Shown in pieces: positions 17,861 through 27,427 of a stretch of DNA of 64,000 bases. The notes below the pieces were generated by a model. That model saw nothing but the letters and a program-made list of their open reading frames with translations, was not told the DNA's origin and did not search any database. Origin of the DNA: Streptomyces sp. NBC_00425 (GTDB lineage: Bacteria > Actinomycetota > Actinomycetes > Streptomycetales > Streptomycetaceae); contig NZ_CP107928.1 in assembly GCF_036030735.1 (NCBI RefSeq), forward strand, positions 4,712,001-4,776,000. Reading direction: 5' to 3'. Position numbers and translations under genes: made by a program. Positions within the stretch are counted from its first letter, which is position 1. Each line of letters opens with the position of its first letter.

Positions 17861-19996
17861 TCACTCCAGTGTGACATAGCTGGGCTTTATGTATTTCTTG
17901 AACTCGGAAACCGTCAGTTCTTCGGGGTGGTTGATGTTGTGTGGATTCCTCAGGTGGAAGTGGCCCCGGTCGTCCACCTCGGTCACCTCGTAGGCATGCC
18001 CCGAAATGAGGTCCTTGGCCAGGGGCGCCTCGCTTCTCTTCGTCGACACCGTACCCACGAGAACAGGGCAGTTGTCCGCGAGTTTCCCCCGGATGTCCTC
18101 GATCAGCTGACGGTCCGCGCTGCGTCCCTGCATGTCGTATCCGCTGGGGAATTCCACGACGGACGAGGGGCGGCCCGTCAGCTGGGTGAGCACCTCGGCA
18201 CGCTCGTTGCCGTAACTGCCGTTGTCCAGTCGCACATACCCCCGGGTGCCGGCATCCGCCTGGGAGTGCTGCCGGTCCCACTTCGCCCGGCGTTCGTCGT
18301 CCCATGTCTGGTCAACGCCGGCGATCGCCTTCTCCAGAATCGCCGGCCAGGCCACTCCCACTTCGGCCGTCCGCGCGAACCCCGCCTTTCCGGGTTCCTC
18401 CGAGAACACCGGCAGTTCGGGGGTGACGGTGAGCCGGACGGGCCGCCCGGTCGGCTCGTAGCGACCCCGCAAGGCCGCGTATTTCGTCTCGTGAAGAGTC
18501 ACCTCGTAGTCGCCGTCCTCGCGTTCCCGCACGGCGTCGCGAATGGTGTCCGGCAGATGTCCGGCGACGGCGCCCATGGTGGAGATCATGCCGCAGTCGC
18601 CGATACTGCCCTGGTGCGTCTGCTCCCGTCGCGGCGCACCGTCGAACAGCGGGACACGCGTGCCGTCTTCGCGTTCCAGCGGATTTCCGTACCGATCCGG
18701 ACGCGCGTTCAGGGCCTGCGGGTTGTGGAAGTCCGGCCGGTCCACGACGGACTGGACCTCCGTCGGCTTGTCCGGGCCCCGCACCGCGGCGACGGCATCC
18801 TTGAAACGCCCCATGAGGCCACGTCCCGACGACTGGTCGGCCTCCTCGTCCGCCGGCGCGCCCTCCGCCGCCCCGGCCGACTCGTCCTGGGCCTCTGCGT
18901 CCTCACCGGCCTGCTCTTCCGACGATCCCTCGCCTGCCTCTTCGCCTCCGACGGCCCCCTCGCCCTCCTCGACCGTGTCCGGCGCGGCGTCCTCGTCCGA
19001 CGGCTCCGACAGCTCCGCCGGGTCCGCCGGCACGGGCGAATCCGACGACTCCAGCAGCTCAGAGGGCTCCGCCGGGTCCGCCGGGTCCGCCGGGTCCGCC
19101 GGGTCCGCCGGGTCCGCCGGGTCAGATGGCTCCGGCTGCTCAGACGGCTCCGCCGCGTCTGCCGGGTCCGCCGGCGCGGGCGAATCCGACGACTCCAGCA
19201 GCTCAGAGGGCTCCGCCGGGTCCGCCGGGTCAGATGGCTCCGGCTGCTCAGACGGCTCCGCCGCGTCTGCCGGGTCCGCCGGCTCGAACGGCTCCGGCTG
19301 CTCCGGCTCGTCGTCCGGTGTCTCGCTCGCCTCCGCCGGCTCTTCCGCCGGCTCCTCCGCCCGCACGTCGACGTCGTCGTCCCCGGACAGTTCATCGGGT
19401 TCTCCGGTGGCCCGGTCGCGGGCGCTGCTCTCCGCAGCCGCGAGACCGGCCTCGTCCACCGTCGTCCGGGGCCCGTCCGCCTCCGCGTCGCCGTCGGCAT
19501 CCGACGGTTCCCTCTCCGCACTCTCAGCGCGTGCGCCCTCGGACTCCGCGAGTTCCTCCGGTGCCCCCGACGCTTCGGGCTCCTCCGGCTCCTCCGGCTC
19601 CTCCGGTGCTTCGAGTTCCTCCGGCTCCCCCGGTTCCCCCGGTTCCCCCGGTTCCCCCGGTTCCCCCGGTTCCCCCGGTTCCCCCGGTTCCCCCGGTTCC
19701 CCCGGTTCCTCCGGCGCCTCGGACTCCTCGGGTTCCTCCGGCGCTTCGAGTGCTTCGGGTGCCTCGTCCGGTGACTCCGGTTGCTCCGCCTGCTCGGGTT
19801 GTTCCGGTTGTTGCGGCCGGTCGCTCAGGTCTCGGGAGGGGGCGTCCGGCGACGCCGCGGAGTCGTCACCCCTCGGTTCCTCGGGCTCTCCCGTCGCTTC
19901 CGCCCGCCAACCCGGCGGGCCGTCGGTCTGCTCCGGAGGCAGAACCGGAGGCAGATCCGGAGCCACCGGACGTTCGCTTTCGTGAATTTCACTCAC
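17861..19996 (-). CDS. calpain-like cysteine protease with long acidic repeat region
   Basis: 711 residues. The first 430 or so are low-complexity and strongly acidic: Pro/Glu runs with eight consecutive GEP units, then Asp/Pro/Ala runs (DPA repeats). The C-terminal 280 residues form a C2 (calpain) peptidase core: QGSIGDCGMI with the catalytic Cys near residue 468, SGHAYEV with the His near 668, and RNPHN with the Asn near 683, all in the right order. There is no signal peptide or TM segment, so it is cytoplasmic unless exported by another route. The GTG start (VSEIHESERPVAPDLPP) overlaps the end of the HerA-type ATPase gene by eight bases. The acidic region may be an intrinsically disordered tether. 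Substrate unknown. Confidence 0.85.
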   Translation of the reverse strand: MSEIHESERPVAPDLPPVLPPEQTDGPPGWRAEATGEPEEPRGDDSAASPDAPSRDLSDRPQQPEQPEQAEQPESPDEAPEALEAPEEPEESEAPEEPGEPGEPGEPGEPGEPGEPGEPGEPGEPEELEAPEEPEEPEEPEASGAPEELAESEGARAESAEREPSDADGDAEADGPRTTVDEAGLAAAESSARDRATGEPDELSGDDDVDVRAEEPAEEPAEASETPDDEPEQPEPFEPADPADAAEPSEQPEPSDPADPAEPSELLESSDSPAPADPADAAEPSEQPEPSDPADPADPADPADPADPAEPSELLESSDSPVPADPAELSEPSDEDAAPDTVEEGEGAVGGEEAGEGSSEEQAGEDAEAQDESAGAAEGAPADEEADQSSGRGLMGRFKDAVAAVRGPDKPTEVQSVVDRPDFHNPQALNARPDRYGNPLEREDGTRVPLFDGAPRREQTHQGSIGDCGMISTMGAVAGHLPDTIRDAVREREDGDYEVTLHETKYAALRGRYEPTGRPVRLTVTPELPVFSEEPGKAGFARTAEVGVAWPAILEKAIAGVDQTWDDERRAKWDRQHSQADAGTRGYVRLDNGSYGNERAEVLTQLTGRPSSVVEFPSGYDMQGRSADRQLIEDIRGKLADNCPVLVGTVSTKRSEAPLAKDLISGHAYEVTEVDDRGHFHLRNPHNINHPEELTVSEFKKYIKPSYVTLE
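19019..19703. repeat. in-frame repeats within the calpain-like gene
   Basis: Eight exact copies of the nonamer GGTTCCCCC at 19632-19703 encode (GEP)8. A six-copy GGGTCCGCC array near 19070-19125 encodes DPA repeats. A block of about 130 bases is repeated between roughly 19035 and 19290 (SELLESSDSP...SEQPEPSDPADP units). All are multiples of three, so length variants would stay in frame. Confidence 0.85.
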
Positions 19997-22775
19997 TTCC
20001 GTCCCCCGTGCTGCTCTCGGCGGTGTCCGGCCGTCGGATCGAGCGTGCGAAGCACGACAGCGTGCGCGCGAACCGGCCGCGCCACTCCTGCGACGTGTCC
20101 GCGCAGCCCACGATCCCCTCCAGCACCGACGGCTCGTGACGCCCGTGGTAGTACACCCGCGTCCGCGTCCCCTTCCGCGCCTTGAAGCGGGGCTCGCCGA
20201 CCGGGCACGGGTCCAGCCCGTCCAGTTGGGCCCGCATCGCCGCCGCCACATGCTCGGCGAGCGCGCCCGGGCGGGAAGGAGCGCCGGCCCGGCTGTGCAC
20301 CGCCGCGTCCACGGCCTGGCCGATGGCGCAGTCCAGCAGGCGGCCCCGGTACGGCTCCAGTTCGCGCCGCATCGCCTCGCCCGGCAACGGCGTCGTCCAG
20401 CCCAGCAGATGGGCCGCCACCGTCATCTCGGCCCACAGCGTGACCCGCAGTTCGGCCTGTTCCGTCAGCCGCTGGGCCCGGCGCAGGTCGCGCAGTGTGC
20501 ACGGGGCCGTCGAGCAGTCGGGCGCGCACGCGCGACTGCGCGGACCCGTCATGCCCGCCGCCGACGCCGGCCTGATCGCCCCCGCGTCCTCGCGGTCCGT
20601 CCCGTCCAGCATCCGCACGAGCAGCGGATAGTCCATGCCGTCCGTGAAGACGGCCGCCTCGCCCGGCCGCAACGTGACCAGGTACTCGGACTGGGCCCGC
20701 GTGATGTTCATCGTCGCGCCGACCGCCTCCCGGTCGTCCTGTGCGGGCAGCCGGTGGACGATCTTCGCCGCCGTGTTCTTGATGACGTCGGGCAGCAGCT
20801 TGCTCGGGATCTGGTCGGCAACGACCAGCCCCTCGCCGTACGCCCGGATCTCCGCCAGCAGGCCCGCGAACATCTCGACGGCGTGGGCGCTCGCGCCGCC
20901 CTCCTCGGCGCGGCGCAGCAGGCGGTGCGCCTCCTCGAAGACCGTCAGGTGGCGCAGCGGGAAGCTCAGCCGACGGGTGACCCGCTGTTCCATGCGCAGA
21001 TACTCGACGAGCCTGATGAGGATCGTGCCCATCAGGAACGCCTTGTCCTTGTCGTCGCCGACGTCCTCGATCTCGAAGACCACGTTGCGCTTCAGCAGCT
21101 CGCCGAAGTCGAGCGGTCGGCCGCCCTCGAGGAAGCGGCCGGTCGTGCCGAGGCGCAGACCCGCCAGGCGGATCCTGATGAAGCCCTGGACGTTGTCGGC
21201 GACCTCCTTGCCGTAGCCGATGTCCGCGACGACCCGCAGCGCCGTGTGCTCCAGGTCCTCGAGGGTCGGGTAGCGCGGTTCGGCGCCGGGGAACGTCGGC
21301 TCGCCGAGCGTCAGGTCCCAGCCCAGATCCTCGTAGCAGCGGGTCAGCGCGGCGCTCAGGACCTGCGGGAACGGTTCCTGCGGGTCGAAGGAGGCCAGGA
21401 AGAGGGAGCGCACCATGTCCAGGTGCGTCTGGAGCGGGAAGCGCTCGCCGTTCGTGTACGCGGACGGCTCCAGGGGGTTCAGACCGGCCGGGAGGGACTC
21501 CGGATCGCCCGGCTTGACCACCACGACCTCGGCGGCGTCCCCGAGCCGCGCCGACATGAAGCGGTACTCGGCCTTGGCCGGTTCCACCACCAGCCAGGGG
21601 ATGCCCGCGTGCGTCGCCGACTCGAGGAGGCCGCGTACGGTCTGCGACTTGCCGCCGCCGGTCGCCCCGCACACGAACGTGTGCCGGTTGAGGGTGGAGC
21701 GGGTCAGTTCGAGGGCGCCGACGGGACTGCGGTTGCGGTCCAGCACGGAGCCGAGCCGGACGGGCGCCGCCCCGGGCGGCGCGGGACGGTCCGAGGTCTC
21801 GGGGGTGACGTCGAACTCCGGGCGCAGGGCGAACCGTACGCCGGGAATCTCCTGGGCCGGCGGCCGGGCCAGGGCCGCCAGCAGGTCCGAACCGGCGAGG
21901 CAGGGGTACTCCTCCGGGGCCGGGAGGGCCCCGCCGAGGGCGGTGGCCAGGTCGCCGACCCGCCCGGTCGGACGCAGCGCGTACGGCAAACCCTCCAGGT
22001 CCGCCGAAGCGCACAGCAGCGCCGCCACCCGGGTCGCCTCCTCGGGCGTCCGGCCGCCGGCCAGCAGCCGTATGCGCCACAGTCCGGTGGCCGACGCCTT
22101 GGCCAGCTCCTTGTGGCGGCGCTCGAGTCGGGCCGCGGCGATGGCGTATTCGGGCGAGCTCTCCGCCTTGGCCTGTGCCCTGCGCCGTTCGTCGGCCACG
22201 TCACCGGTGAGTTCGCCGAGCTCCGCGGGCGGCACCGGCTCGGCGAACACCAGCCAGGCGAAGGGCTCCTGCCACACCCCGAGGAGACAGTCCTCCAGGG
22301 TGGGCCGCCGGCGGGCGGACGCGGTGTCCACCGGCCTCGGCTCGTCGTCGACGAGCAGTCCGTCGGACACGCCGGCGACCGCGCTCCAGCAGGGGAAGGC
22401 GGTCATCAGGGCGGCCGCCGTGCCCGCCGGCCGGCGCACGCCACGCGCGCCCGCGGGCAGCCTCAGCAGGGACGCCGTCCCGTCGGCCGGGTCCGTGCGG
22501 CCGCCCAGCAGGTCGGCGCCGCCGACGAGGACGTCCAGCGGACCGTCGGCCGCCGTCCGCGCCCAGCCGACCAGCACCGCGCCGCCCGTCGGGTCGTGCG
22601 GGTGCGGGGCGTGATGGGCGGAGACCAGGGCGGCGAGGCGCTGCGCGCGCAGCTCGTCCTCACCGCCGGACGGCCGGTCCTCGGAGGGCCGCTGCCGCGG
22701 GACCTCGCGCAGCAGCGCGGTCTCCAGGCTCGCGAACCGCTGCCATGTGCCGCCGCCCGGTGCGTGGTCCGTCAT
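19989..22775 (-). CDS. HerA/VirB4-type ATPase (DUF87-like)
   Basis: 928 residues. Walker A FVCGATGGGKSQTV lies near residue 365-375, and the Walker B/HerA-type signature LTVFEEAHRLLRR near residue 605-615. VVVKPGDPESLPAGLNPLEP and VVADQIPSKLLPDVIKNTAAKI are further HerA-family blocks. The N-terminal 300 residues are not recognised. A C-terminal CAPDCSTAPC cluster could bind metal. HerA-type ATPases form hexamers that pump DNA or, in secretion-linked forms, proteins. It is the first gene of an operon with the calpain-like protease and a small protein, divergent from an M48 protease and a TraD-like membrane protein. Confidence 0.85.
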   Translation of the reverse strand: MTDHAPGGGTWQRFASLETALLREVPRQRPSEDRPSGGEDELRAQRLAALVSAHHAPHPHDPTGGAVLVGWARTAADGPLDVLVGGADLLGGRTDPADGTASLLRLPAGARGVRRPAGTAAALMTAFPCWSAVAGVSDGLLVDDEPRPVDTASARRRPTLEDCLLGVWQEPFAWLVFAEPVPPAELGELTGDVADERRRAQAKAESSPEYAIAAARLERRHKELAKASATGLWRIRLLAGGRTPEEATRVAALLCASADLEGLPYALRPTGRVGDLATALGGALPAPEEYPCLAGSDLLAALARPPAQEIPGVRFALRPEFDVTPETSDRPAPPGAAPVRLGSVLDRNRSPVGALELTRSTLNRHTFVCGATGGGKSQTVRGLLESATHAGIPWLVVEPAKAEYRFMSARLGDAAEVVVVKPGDPESLPAGLNPLEPSAYTNGERFPLQTHLDMVRSLFLASFDPQEPFPQVLSAALTRCYEDLGWDLTLGEPTFPGAEPRYPTLEDLEHTALRVVADIGYGKEVADNVQGFIRIRLAGLRLGTTGRFLEGGRPLDFGELLKRNVVFEIEDVGDDKDKAFLMGTILIRLVEYLRMEQRVTRRLSFPLRHLTVFEEAHRLLRRAEEGGASAHAVEMFAGLLAEIRAYGEGLVVADQIPSKLLPDVIKNTAAKIVHRLPAQDDREAVGATMNITRAQSEYLVTLRPGEAAVFTDGMDYPLLVRMLDGTDREDAGAIRPASAAGMTGPRSRACAPDCSTAPCTLRDLRRAQRLTEQAELRVTLWAEMTVAAHLLGWTTPLPGEAMRRELEPYRGRLLDCAIGQAVDAAVHSRAGAPSRPGALAEHVAAAMRAQLDGLDPCPVGEPRFKARKGTRTRVYYHGRHEPSVLEGIVGCADTSQEWRGRFARTLSCFARSIRRPDTAESSTGDGSE

Positions 22776-23198
22776 ATCCGCTCGGTCCGTCCGGCACTTC
22801 CCGCGCGTCCGGCAGGTGCGGGGTGTTCGGCGCGTCCGGCGCGTTCTCGCCGCTGCTCGGCGGGTTCGCTCCGGGGAATGGTGACGGGCTCGTGCGCGAG
22901 CGGTCTTCTGGGCAACGTCTCCCCCGTTGTCGATCTTGCGGCACCACCCTAGAGGCAGCGGTGAACGCGGCCAAGCCTTGCAACTGTGACGTCACTTCCC
23001 CTCATTCCAGGTGGACTTGGGAAGTCGATTCGTGCACCATGTGTCGGCTGCTGATCAATGACTGACATCCGCTTCGGCGGCCACGGGGGCGAGTTCAATC
23101 ATCAGAGGCATGTCTTCTGCCGTCCGCGGGACGGTCATTTCTCACCTGTCCACAAGTGAGCGCCTTCATGGTGCCCATCTCCCTCAGGGCGAACCCAT
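22776..23198. promoter_or_regulatory. divergent promoter region with GTGACGTCAC palindrome
   Basis: This 423-bp gap must contain the promoters of both divergent operons. The perfect 10-bp palindrome GTGACGTCAC at 22986-22995 lies mid-gap and is a candidate shared operator. No ORF seen. Confidence 0.4.
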
Positions 23199-24620
23199 AT
23201 GACCCATCCCGTTGACCCTCGCCAACCCCAGAACCCGTACGGGTACGGGGGCCCCGGGCATCCCGACGCCCCGTCCGGTCCGCCGCAGGATCCGGCCTAC
23301 CCACCGGGTCCCCCCGCGCCTCCCGTCCCGCCGCAGCAGGCGCCGTACCAGGCCGCGCCGCCCCACCAGCAGCCTCCGTACCCGCAACCGCCGTACCCGC
23401 AACCGCCGTACCAGCAACCGCCGTACCAGGCCGCGCCACCGCAGCAACCCCCGTACCAGCAGCCTCCCTACCAGGCCGCGCCACCGCAGCAACCCCCGTA
23501 CCAGCAGCCGCCGTACCAGCAGGCTCCGCACCACACGACGGCTCAGCCGCCCCAGTTCACGCCCCAGCCGCCCGCGTACGGTCAGCACCCCCCGCACGCG
23601 GCGTCGCAGCAGCATCCGTTCGCACCCCAGCAGCCCTTCGCACCCCAGCAGTCATTCGCGCCGCAGCAGCATCCGCAGCAGGCGCCGTCCCAGGCACCGC
23701 CGTTGGCGTATCCCCAGCAGCCGTACGCGCCGGTGCCGAACGCTCCCGGCGTTCCGCAGGTGCGCCGCAGCGCCGACGCCACCTCGGTGGCCAGGCTGCT
23801 GCTCAACGTGCCGCTCTTCCTGGGCAGTCTCCTGGTGGTGTGGCTGATCTCCCAGGCTCTGCCCAGCGGTCTGGACGTCGTCCTCGTGGTCGCCTGGCTG
23901 GCCTCCGGCGCCCTGGTGTTCCACCGGCCCACCGAACGCGGCCTCGCGAGGCTGCTGTTCAAGATGCGGCCGCCCACCGGCGCCGAACTGGCCGCGCTCC
24001 AGCCGATCTGGGACGACGTCACGCGCCGCGCCGGGATCGACGGCAGCCAGTACACACTGTGGCTGGAGGACACGGACGAGCTCAACGCCTCCGCCGCCGC
24101 GGGGCACATCGTCGGTGTGACGCGCGGCGCGATGCGGCAGCCGCCCCAGCAGTTGGCGGCCGTCCTCGCCCACGAGCTGGGGCATCACGTCGGCGGTCAT
24201 TCCTGGGCCCTGCTGCTCGGCATCTGGTACGCCGTGCCGGTCCGGATGTTCATGACCGTCGTCAAGTTCGTGACGCGCTTCCTGTTCTTCTTCACCGCCG
24301 AACTCTCCTGCCTGGCGGCCGGCGTCTTCGTCGTCGTCTTCGGCGCCTTCGCCGTCGCGACCTTCCTCGCCTTCCCGCCCGCCGTCGTCCTCTACGCGAT
24401 CCCGTTCCTGCTCGCCTGGGCCGGCCGGCAGGGCGAACTGCGGGCGGACCGGTTCGCCGGTCAGCTCGGGTACGGACCCCTGTTGATCTCCGTGTTCGCG
24501 GGCTGGCAGGCCGAGGGCCATGACGACGCCGCCCGCAAGGAGAGCCCCGTCGCCCGGCTCATGTCCTCGCATCCGCCGCTCCACCAGCGCATCCGCGCGC
24601 TCGAGACCTTCGTCGCCTGA
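23199..24620 (+). CDS. M48-family membrane metalloprotease with Pro/Gln-rich N-terminus
   Basis: 473 residues. Residues 1-185 are low-complexity PQQPPYQQPPYQAAP-type repeats. Two hydrophobic segments follow (around 200-240), then the HtpX/M48 domain with zinc motif AHELGHHVGG near residue 325, two more TM segments (about 345-400), and the third ligand Glu in GELRADRFAGQLG near 412. The end (SSHPPLHQRIRALETF) is typical of M48 peptidases. Such enzymes cut misfolded or regulatory membrane proteins. It starts the plus-strand half of the divergent cluster; the next gene follows after 19 bases. Confidence 0.88.
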   Translation: MTHPVDPRQPQNPYGYGGPGHPDAPSGPPQDPAYPPGPPAPPVPPQQAPYQAAPPHQQPPYPQPPYPQPPYQQPPYQAAPPQQPPYQQPPYQAAPPQQPPYQQPPYQQAPHHTTAQPPQFTPQPPAYGQHPPHAASQQHPFAPQQPFAPQQSFAPQQHPQQAPSQAPPLAYPQQPYAPVPNAPGVPQVRRSADATSVARLLLNVPLFLGSLLVVWLISQALPSGLDVVLVVAWLASGALVFHRPTERGLARLLFKMRPPTGAELAALQPIWDDVTRRAGIDGSQYTLWLEDTDELNASAAAGHIVGVTRGAMRQPPQQLAAVLAHELGHHVGGHSWALLLGIWYAVPVRMFMTVVKFVTRFLFFFTAELSCLAAGVFVVVFGAFAVATFLAFPPAVVLYAIPFLLAWAGRQGELRADRFAGQLGYGPLLISVFAGWQAEGHDDAARKESPVARLMSSHPPLHQRIRALETFVA

Positions 24621-24639
24621 CAGGCCGGGAGCCTCACGC

Positions 24640-26838
24640 ATGACTGTCGAAAGCACCGAGACCGGACAGCTCGGCCGCTACCTGCGCCTCTTCGACGCGG
24701 GTCCGCGTCTCGGCTGGGTCCACCGCGACCCCGAGTCGCTGCGCCGGCCGTTCGTCGAGCCGGAACCCCGGCGTCAGCAGGTGGAGGTCGGATACGAGAA
24801 CCGGGCCACCGCCGCACGGCTCGACCACGAGGAACGACGCGGATCCGCCCTGAAGGTCGGCGGCGGTGTCGCTGCGGCCTGCTTCGTGCTGAGCTACTTC
24901 GCCGGACCCGTCATGGCGGTCCTCGGCGTCGTCGCGATCGTCGTCGCCCTCGCCCGGATGGCCCTCGCCGCCCAGCGGCTCAGCTCGGCCACCGGTCACC
25001 TCACCACCCAACAGGCCGCCCTGGAGCAGCACTTCCAGTCCTCCTGGCAGATGTGGCAGCAGCGCCGGCACCACCACGAGAGCGGGCAGGAGGAGTGGGT
25101 CCGCGGCCTGGACGCGTGGGGTTCGCTGCCCCTCGGCGCCGACATCCGGCGCCTGGACGTCTTCGGCGGCAGCCAGCGCGGCCGCGAGGGCTTCCTCACC
25201 GTCTTCGGGGCCTCCACGCTCCAGGACCGGCCGGTGATCGTCGTCGATCTGACGCAGGCCCTGGTGTGCCGGGAGCTGTCCGTCCTCGCCGAGGCCGCCG
25301 GAGTGCCCGTCGACGTCCAGCTGCTGCCCAGCCGGATGGCCGAGAGCAGCATCGTCGGCGGGCTGGGCCCCCACGAGCTGGTGCACGCGCTGGTCGAGGC
25401 GGTCCACGGCGACAGCCCCGAGGCGGGCCGCGCCGATCGCGCCGTCGACACCCGCATCCTCACCCAACTGTGCGGCGCCCTCGGCGACGACGTCTCGGTG
25501 GCCCGGCTGGGCGCGGGACTGCGCGTCCTGATGGGCGAGGCAGACGACACCGCCTGCCTCGGCCGGGACGAACGCAACCGGATCGCGGACGACCTGCTCA
25601 ACGACAAGAACAAGGACCAGGTGCGGGACAGCCTCTTCCGCCTGGTCTCCTTCGTGCACCCGCTGGAGCGGCTGGGCACCGCCCGCGAGGGGCGCGGCCC
25701 CGGCTATCTCACCTGTCTCGCCCTGGACTTCGGCGCGGGCTCGGCGAGCACGGAACTGCTGGCCGACCTGGCCGTGCAGAGCGTGACGCGGCGGCTGGCC
25801 TCCTTCCAGGAGACCGCTCCGGCCGTGCTCGTGGCGCTGGGCGAGCAGGGCCTGCAGCGACGCCACCTGGAACAGCTGGCGCAGGTCTGCGAGCGCCGCG
25901 GGTCCCCACTCGTCCTGCTGCAGCCGCACCTGAGGGACGCCGCCGAGCAGATGATCGGCGGCGGCACCGTCGCCTTCATGAAGCTCGGCAACCACCAGGA
26001 GGCCAACGTCGCTGCGGACTTCATCGGCCGCGAGCACTCCTTCGTCCTGCACTCGCTGACCGACACCGAGGGCAGGACCGTCAACACCTCCGTCGCCGAG
26101 ACGGTCGGCTCCTCCGTCAGCAGGGGGACGACCCACAGCGAGTCCGTCACCCGCGGACGCAACTGGGGCAGCAGCAGCTCCACCAGCTACCAGGGCGGAT
26201 CCAACCCGTTCTCGTCGTCGTCCTCCACCAGCTCGGGCGGCAGCCACAGCACGACGACGGGCACCTCCACCAGCGTCACCCACACCAGCAACGAGTCCAC
26301 GACCCGCACCACCGGCGACAGCGACAGCACCAGCCTCGCGACCGGACGGCAGCGCGTCTACGAGTACGTGCTGGAGCCGACGCAGCTGCAGGCGCTCGCC
26401 GAGTTCAGTCTGCTGGTGGTGGAGCGTCGGGCCGGCGGCGCCGTGCTCGTGCACCCCGCCGACTGCAACCCCAACATCGTCCTGCTGGACCGGGTCAGCA
26501 CGGCGCCCCTCCCGCAGTTCGACCCGGCGCCCGCGACGCAGATCCCGGCGCACCACCCCGCGCCGCAGCACCCCTACCCCGCCGCGCCGCAGCACCCGTA
26601 TGCACCCACCGCCCACCCCGCGGCGCCGCCGCAGCCGTACGCGCCCGCCGGGCAGCAGCCGTATCCGGCCGCGCCCGCGCAGCCCTACACCCCCGGCTTC
26701 CAGCCCGCGGCGCCCCAGCAGCCCGAGCAGCCGCAGTGGCCGTCGTACGGGCACCCGCACCAGCCCGGCGGTGGCGGCGACTGGACCCAGGGGCCGCCCG
26801 CGAACTGGCCCGGACAGCAGCCGGGAACCCACCGGTGA
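24640..26838 (+). CDS. membrane protein resembling a coupling ATPase without Walker A
   Basis: 732 residues. Two adjacent TM helices lie at about residues 65-110. The large soluble region then keeps features of TraD/HerA-like ATPases: VIVVDLTQALVCRELSVLAE, and APAVLVALGEQGLQRRHLEQ with LAQVCERRGSPLVLLQPHLR followed by FMKLGNHQEANVAADFIG. I find no GxxGxGK[ST] loop, so it is probably inactive as an ATPase. A Ser/Thr-rich stretch (about 500-570) and a Pro/Tyr/Gln-rich tail follow. The ATG has GGGAG eight bases upstream. It probably assembles with the divergently encoded HerA ATPase. The ATPase-like assignment is inference; the membrane topology is clear. Confidence 0.6.
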   Translation: MTVESTETGQLGRYLRLFDAGPRLGWVHRDPESLRRPFVEPEPRRQQVEVGYENRATAARLDHEERRGSALKVGGGVAAACFVLSYFAGPVMAVLGVVAIVVALARMALAAQRLSSATGHLTTQQAALEQHFQSSWQMWQQRRHHHESGQEEWVRGLDAWGSLPLGADIRRLDVFGGSQRGREGFLTVFGASTLQDRPVIVVDLTQALVCRELSVLAEAAGVPVDVQLLPSRMAESSIVGGLGPHELVHALVEAVHGDSPEAGRADRAVDTRILTQLCGALGDDVSVARLGAGLRVLMGEADDTACLGRDERNRIADDLLNDKNKDQVRDSLFRLVSFVHPLERLGTAREGRGPGYLTCLALDFGAGSASTELLADLAVQSVTRRLASFQETAPAVLVALGEQGLQRRHLEQLAQVCERRGSPLVLLQPHLRDAAEQMIGGGTVAFMKLGNHQEANVAADFIGREHSFVLHSLTDTEGRTVNTSVAETVGSSVSRGTTHSESVTRGRNWGSSSSTSYQGGSNPFSSSSSTSSGGSHSTTTGTSTSVTHTSNESTTRTTGDSDSTSLATGRQRVYEYVLEPTQLQALAEFSLLVVERRAGGAVLVHPADCNPNIVLLDRVSTAPLPQFDPAPATQIPAHHPAPQHPYPAAPQHPYAPTAHPAAPPQPYAPAGQQPYPAAPAQPYTPGFQPAAPQQPEQPQWPSYGHPHQPGGGGDWTQGPPANWPGQQPGTHR

Positions 26839-26898
26839 CCCGGACCGCCCGGCCGACGGCGACCGGCTGACTCGTACACCCCCGCGGTCCGACCGCCG

Positions 26899-26942
26899 CA
26901 CGGAACGGGGCCCGGAGGAAAACCTCCGGGCCCCGTTCCGTG
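26899..26942. terminator. strong bidirectional terminator
   Basis: Perfect 20-bp arms (26899-26918 and 26923-26942) around AAAA, between the plus-strand membrane gene and the end of the dnaK operon. Confidence 0.9.
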
Positions 26943-26962
26943 CCTCGTTCGGGCGGTGCGTC

Positions 26963-27427
26963 TCAGTCGGGCGTCGAATGCTGCCGCTTCGGACGCCAGA
27001 CCACCAGCGCGCTGGTCTGCTGCACCTCCTGGTACGGCACCAGGTCCCGCCGGTAGGAGGCGTGCACCGCCGCCTCCCGCTGCTGCATGGCCGCCGCCGC
27101 GCCGTCGAGCGCGGCCTCCAGCTCCGCGGCCCTGGCCTGGAGCGCGGCCACCTGGTTCTCCAGCTCGATGATCCGCTTGATGCCGGCGAGGTTGATCCCC
27201 TCGTCCTGCGACAACTGCTGGACGGTGCGCAGCAGTTCGATGTCGCGGGCCGAGTAACGGCGGCCCCGGCCGGCGGTGCGGTCGGGGGAGACCAGGCCCA
27301 GACGGTCGTACTGACGCAGGGTCTGCGGGTGCAGGCCGGAGAGCTGGGCCGCCACCGAGATGACGTAGACCGGGGTCTCCTGAGTCAGTTCATACGGGTT
27401 ACGCCGACGGCCGTCCATCACTCTCAA
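26963..27427 (-). CDS. hspR: HspR, MerR-family heat-shock repressor
   Basis: 154 residues. The N-terminal MerR helix-turn-helix reads VYVISVAAQLSGLHPQTLRQ followed by YDRLGLVSPDRTAGRGRRYS, and a coiled coil follows (about 90-115, AALQARAAELEAAL). HspR binds HAIR inverted repeats together with DnaK and represses the dnaK operon and clpB; matching HAIR boxes are present upstream of both here. Its ATG overlaps the dnaJ stop (ATGA). It is the last gene of the operon, giving autoregulation. Confidence 0.96.
   Translation of the reverse strand: MRVMDGRRRNPYELTQETPVYVISVAAQLSGLHPQTLRQYDRLGLVSPDRTAGRGRRYSARDIELLRTVQQLSQDEGINLAGIKRIIELENQVAALQARAAELEAALDGAAAAMQQREAAVHASYRRDLVPYQEVQQTSALVVWRPKRQHSTPD

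Noticed and set aside
20136..22952. 938-codon plus-strand frame opposite the HerA ATPase
   Set aside because: Antisense shadow of low complexity; Walker motifs are on the minus strand.
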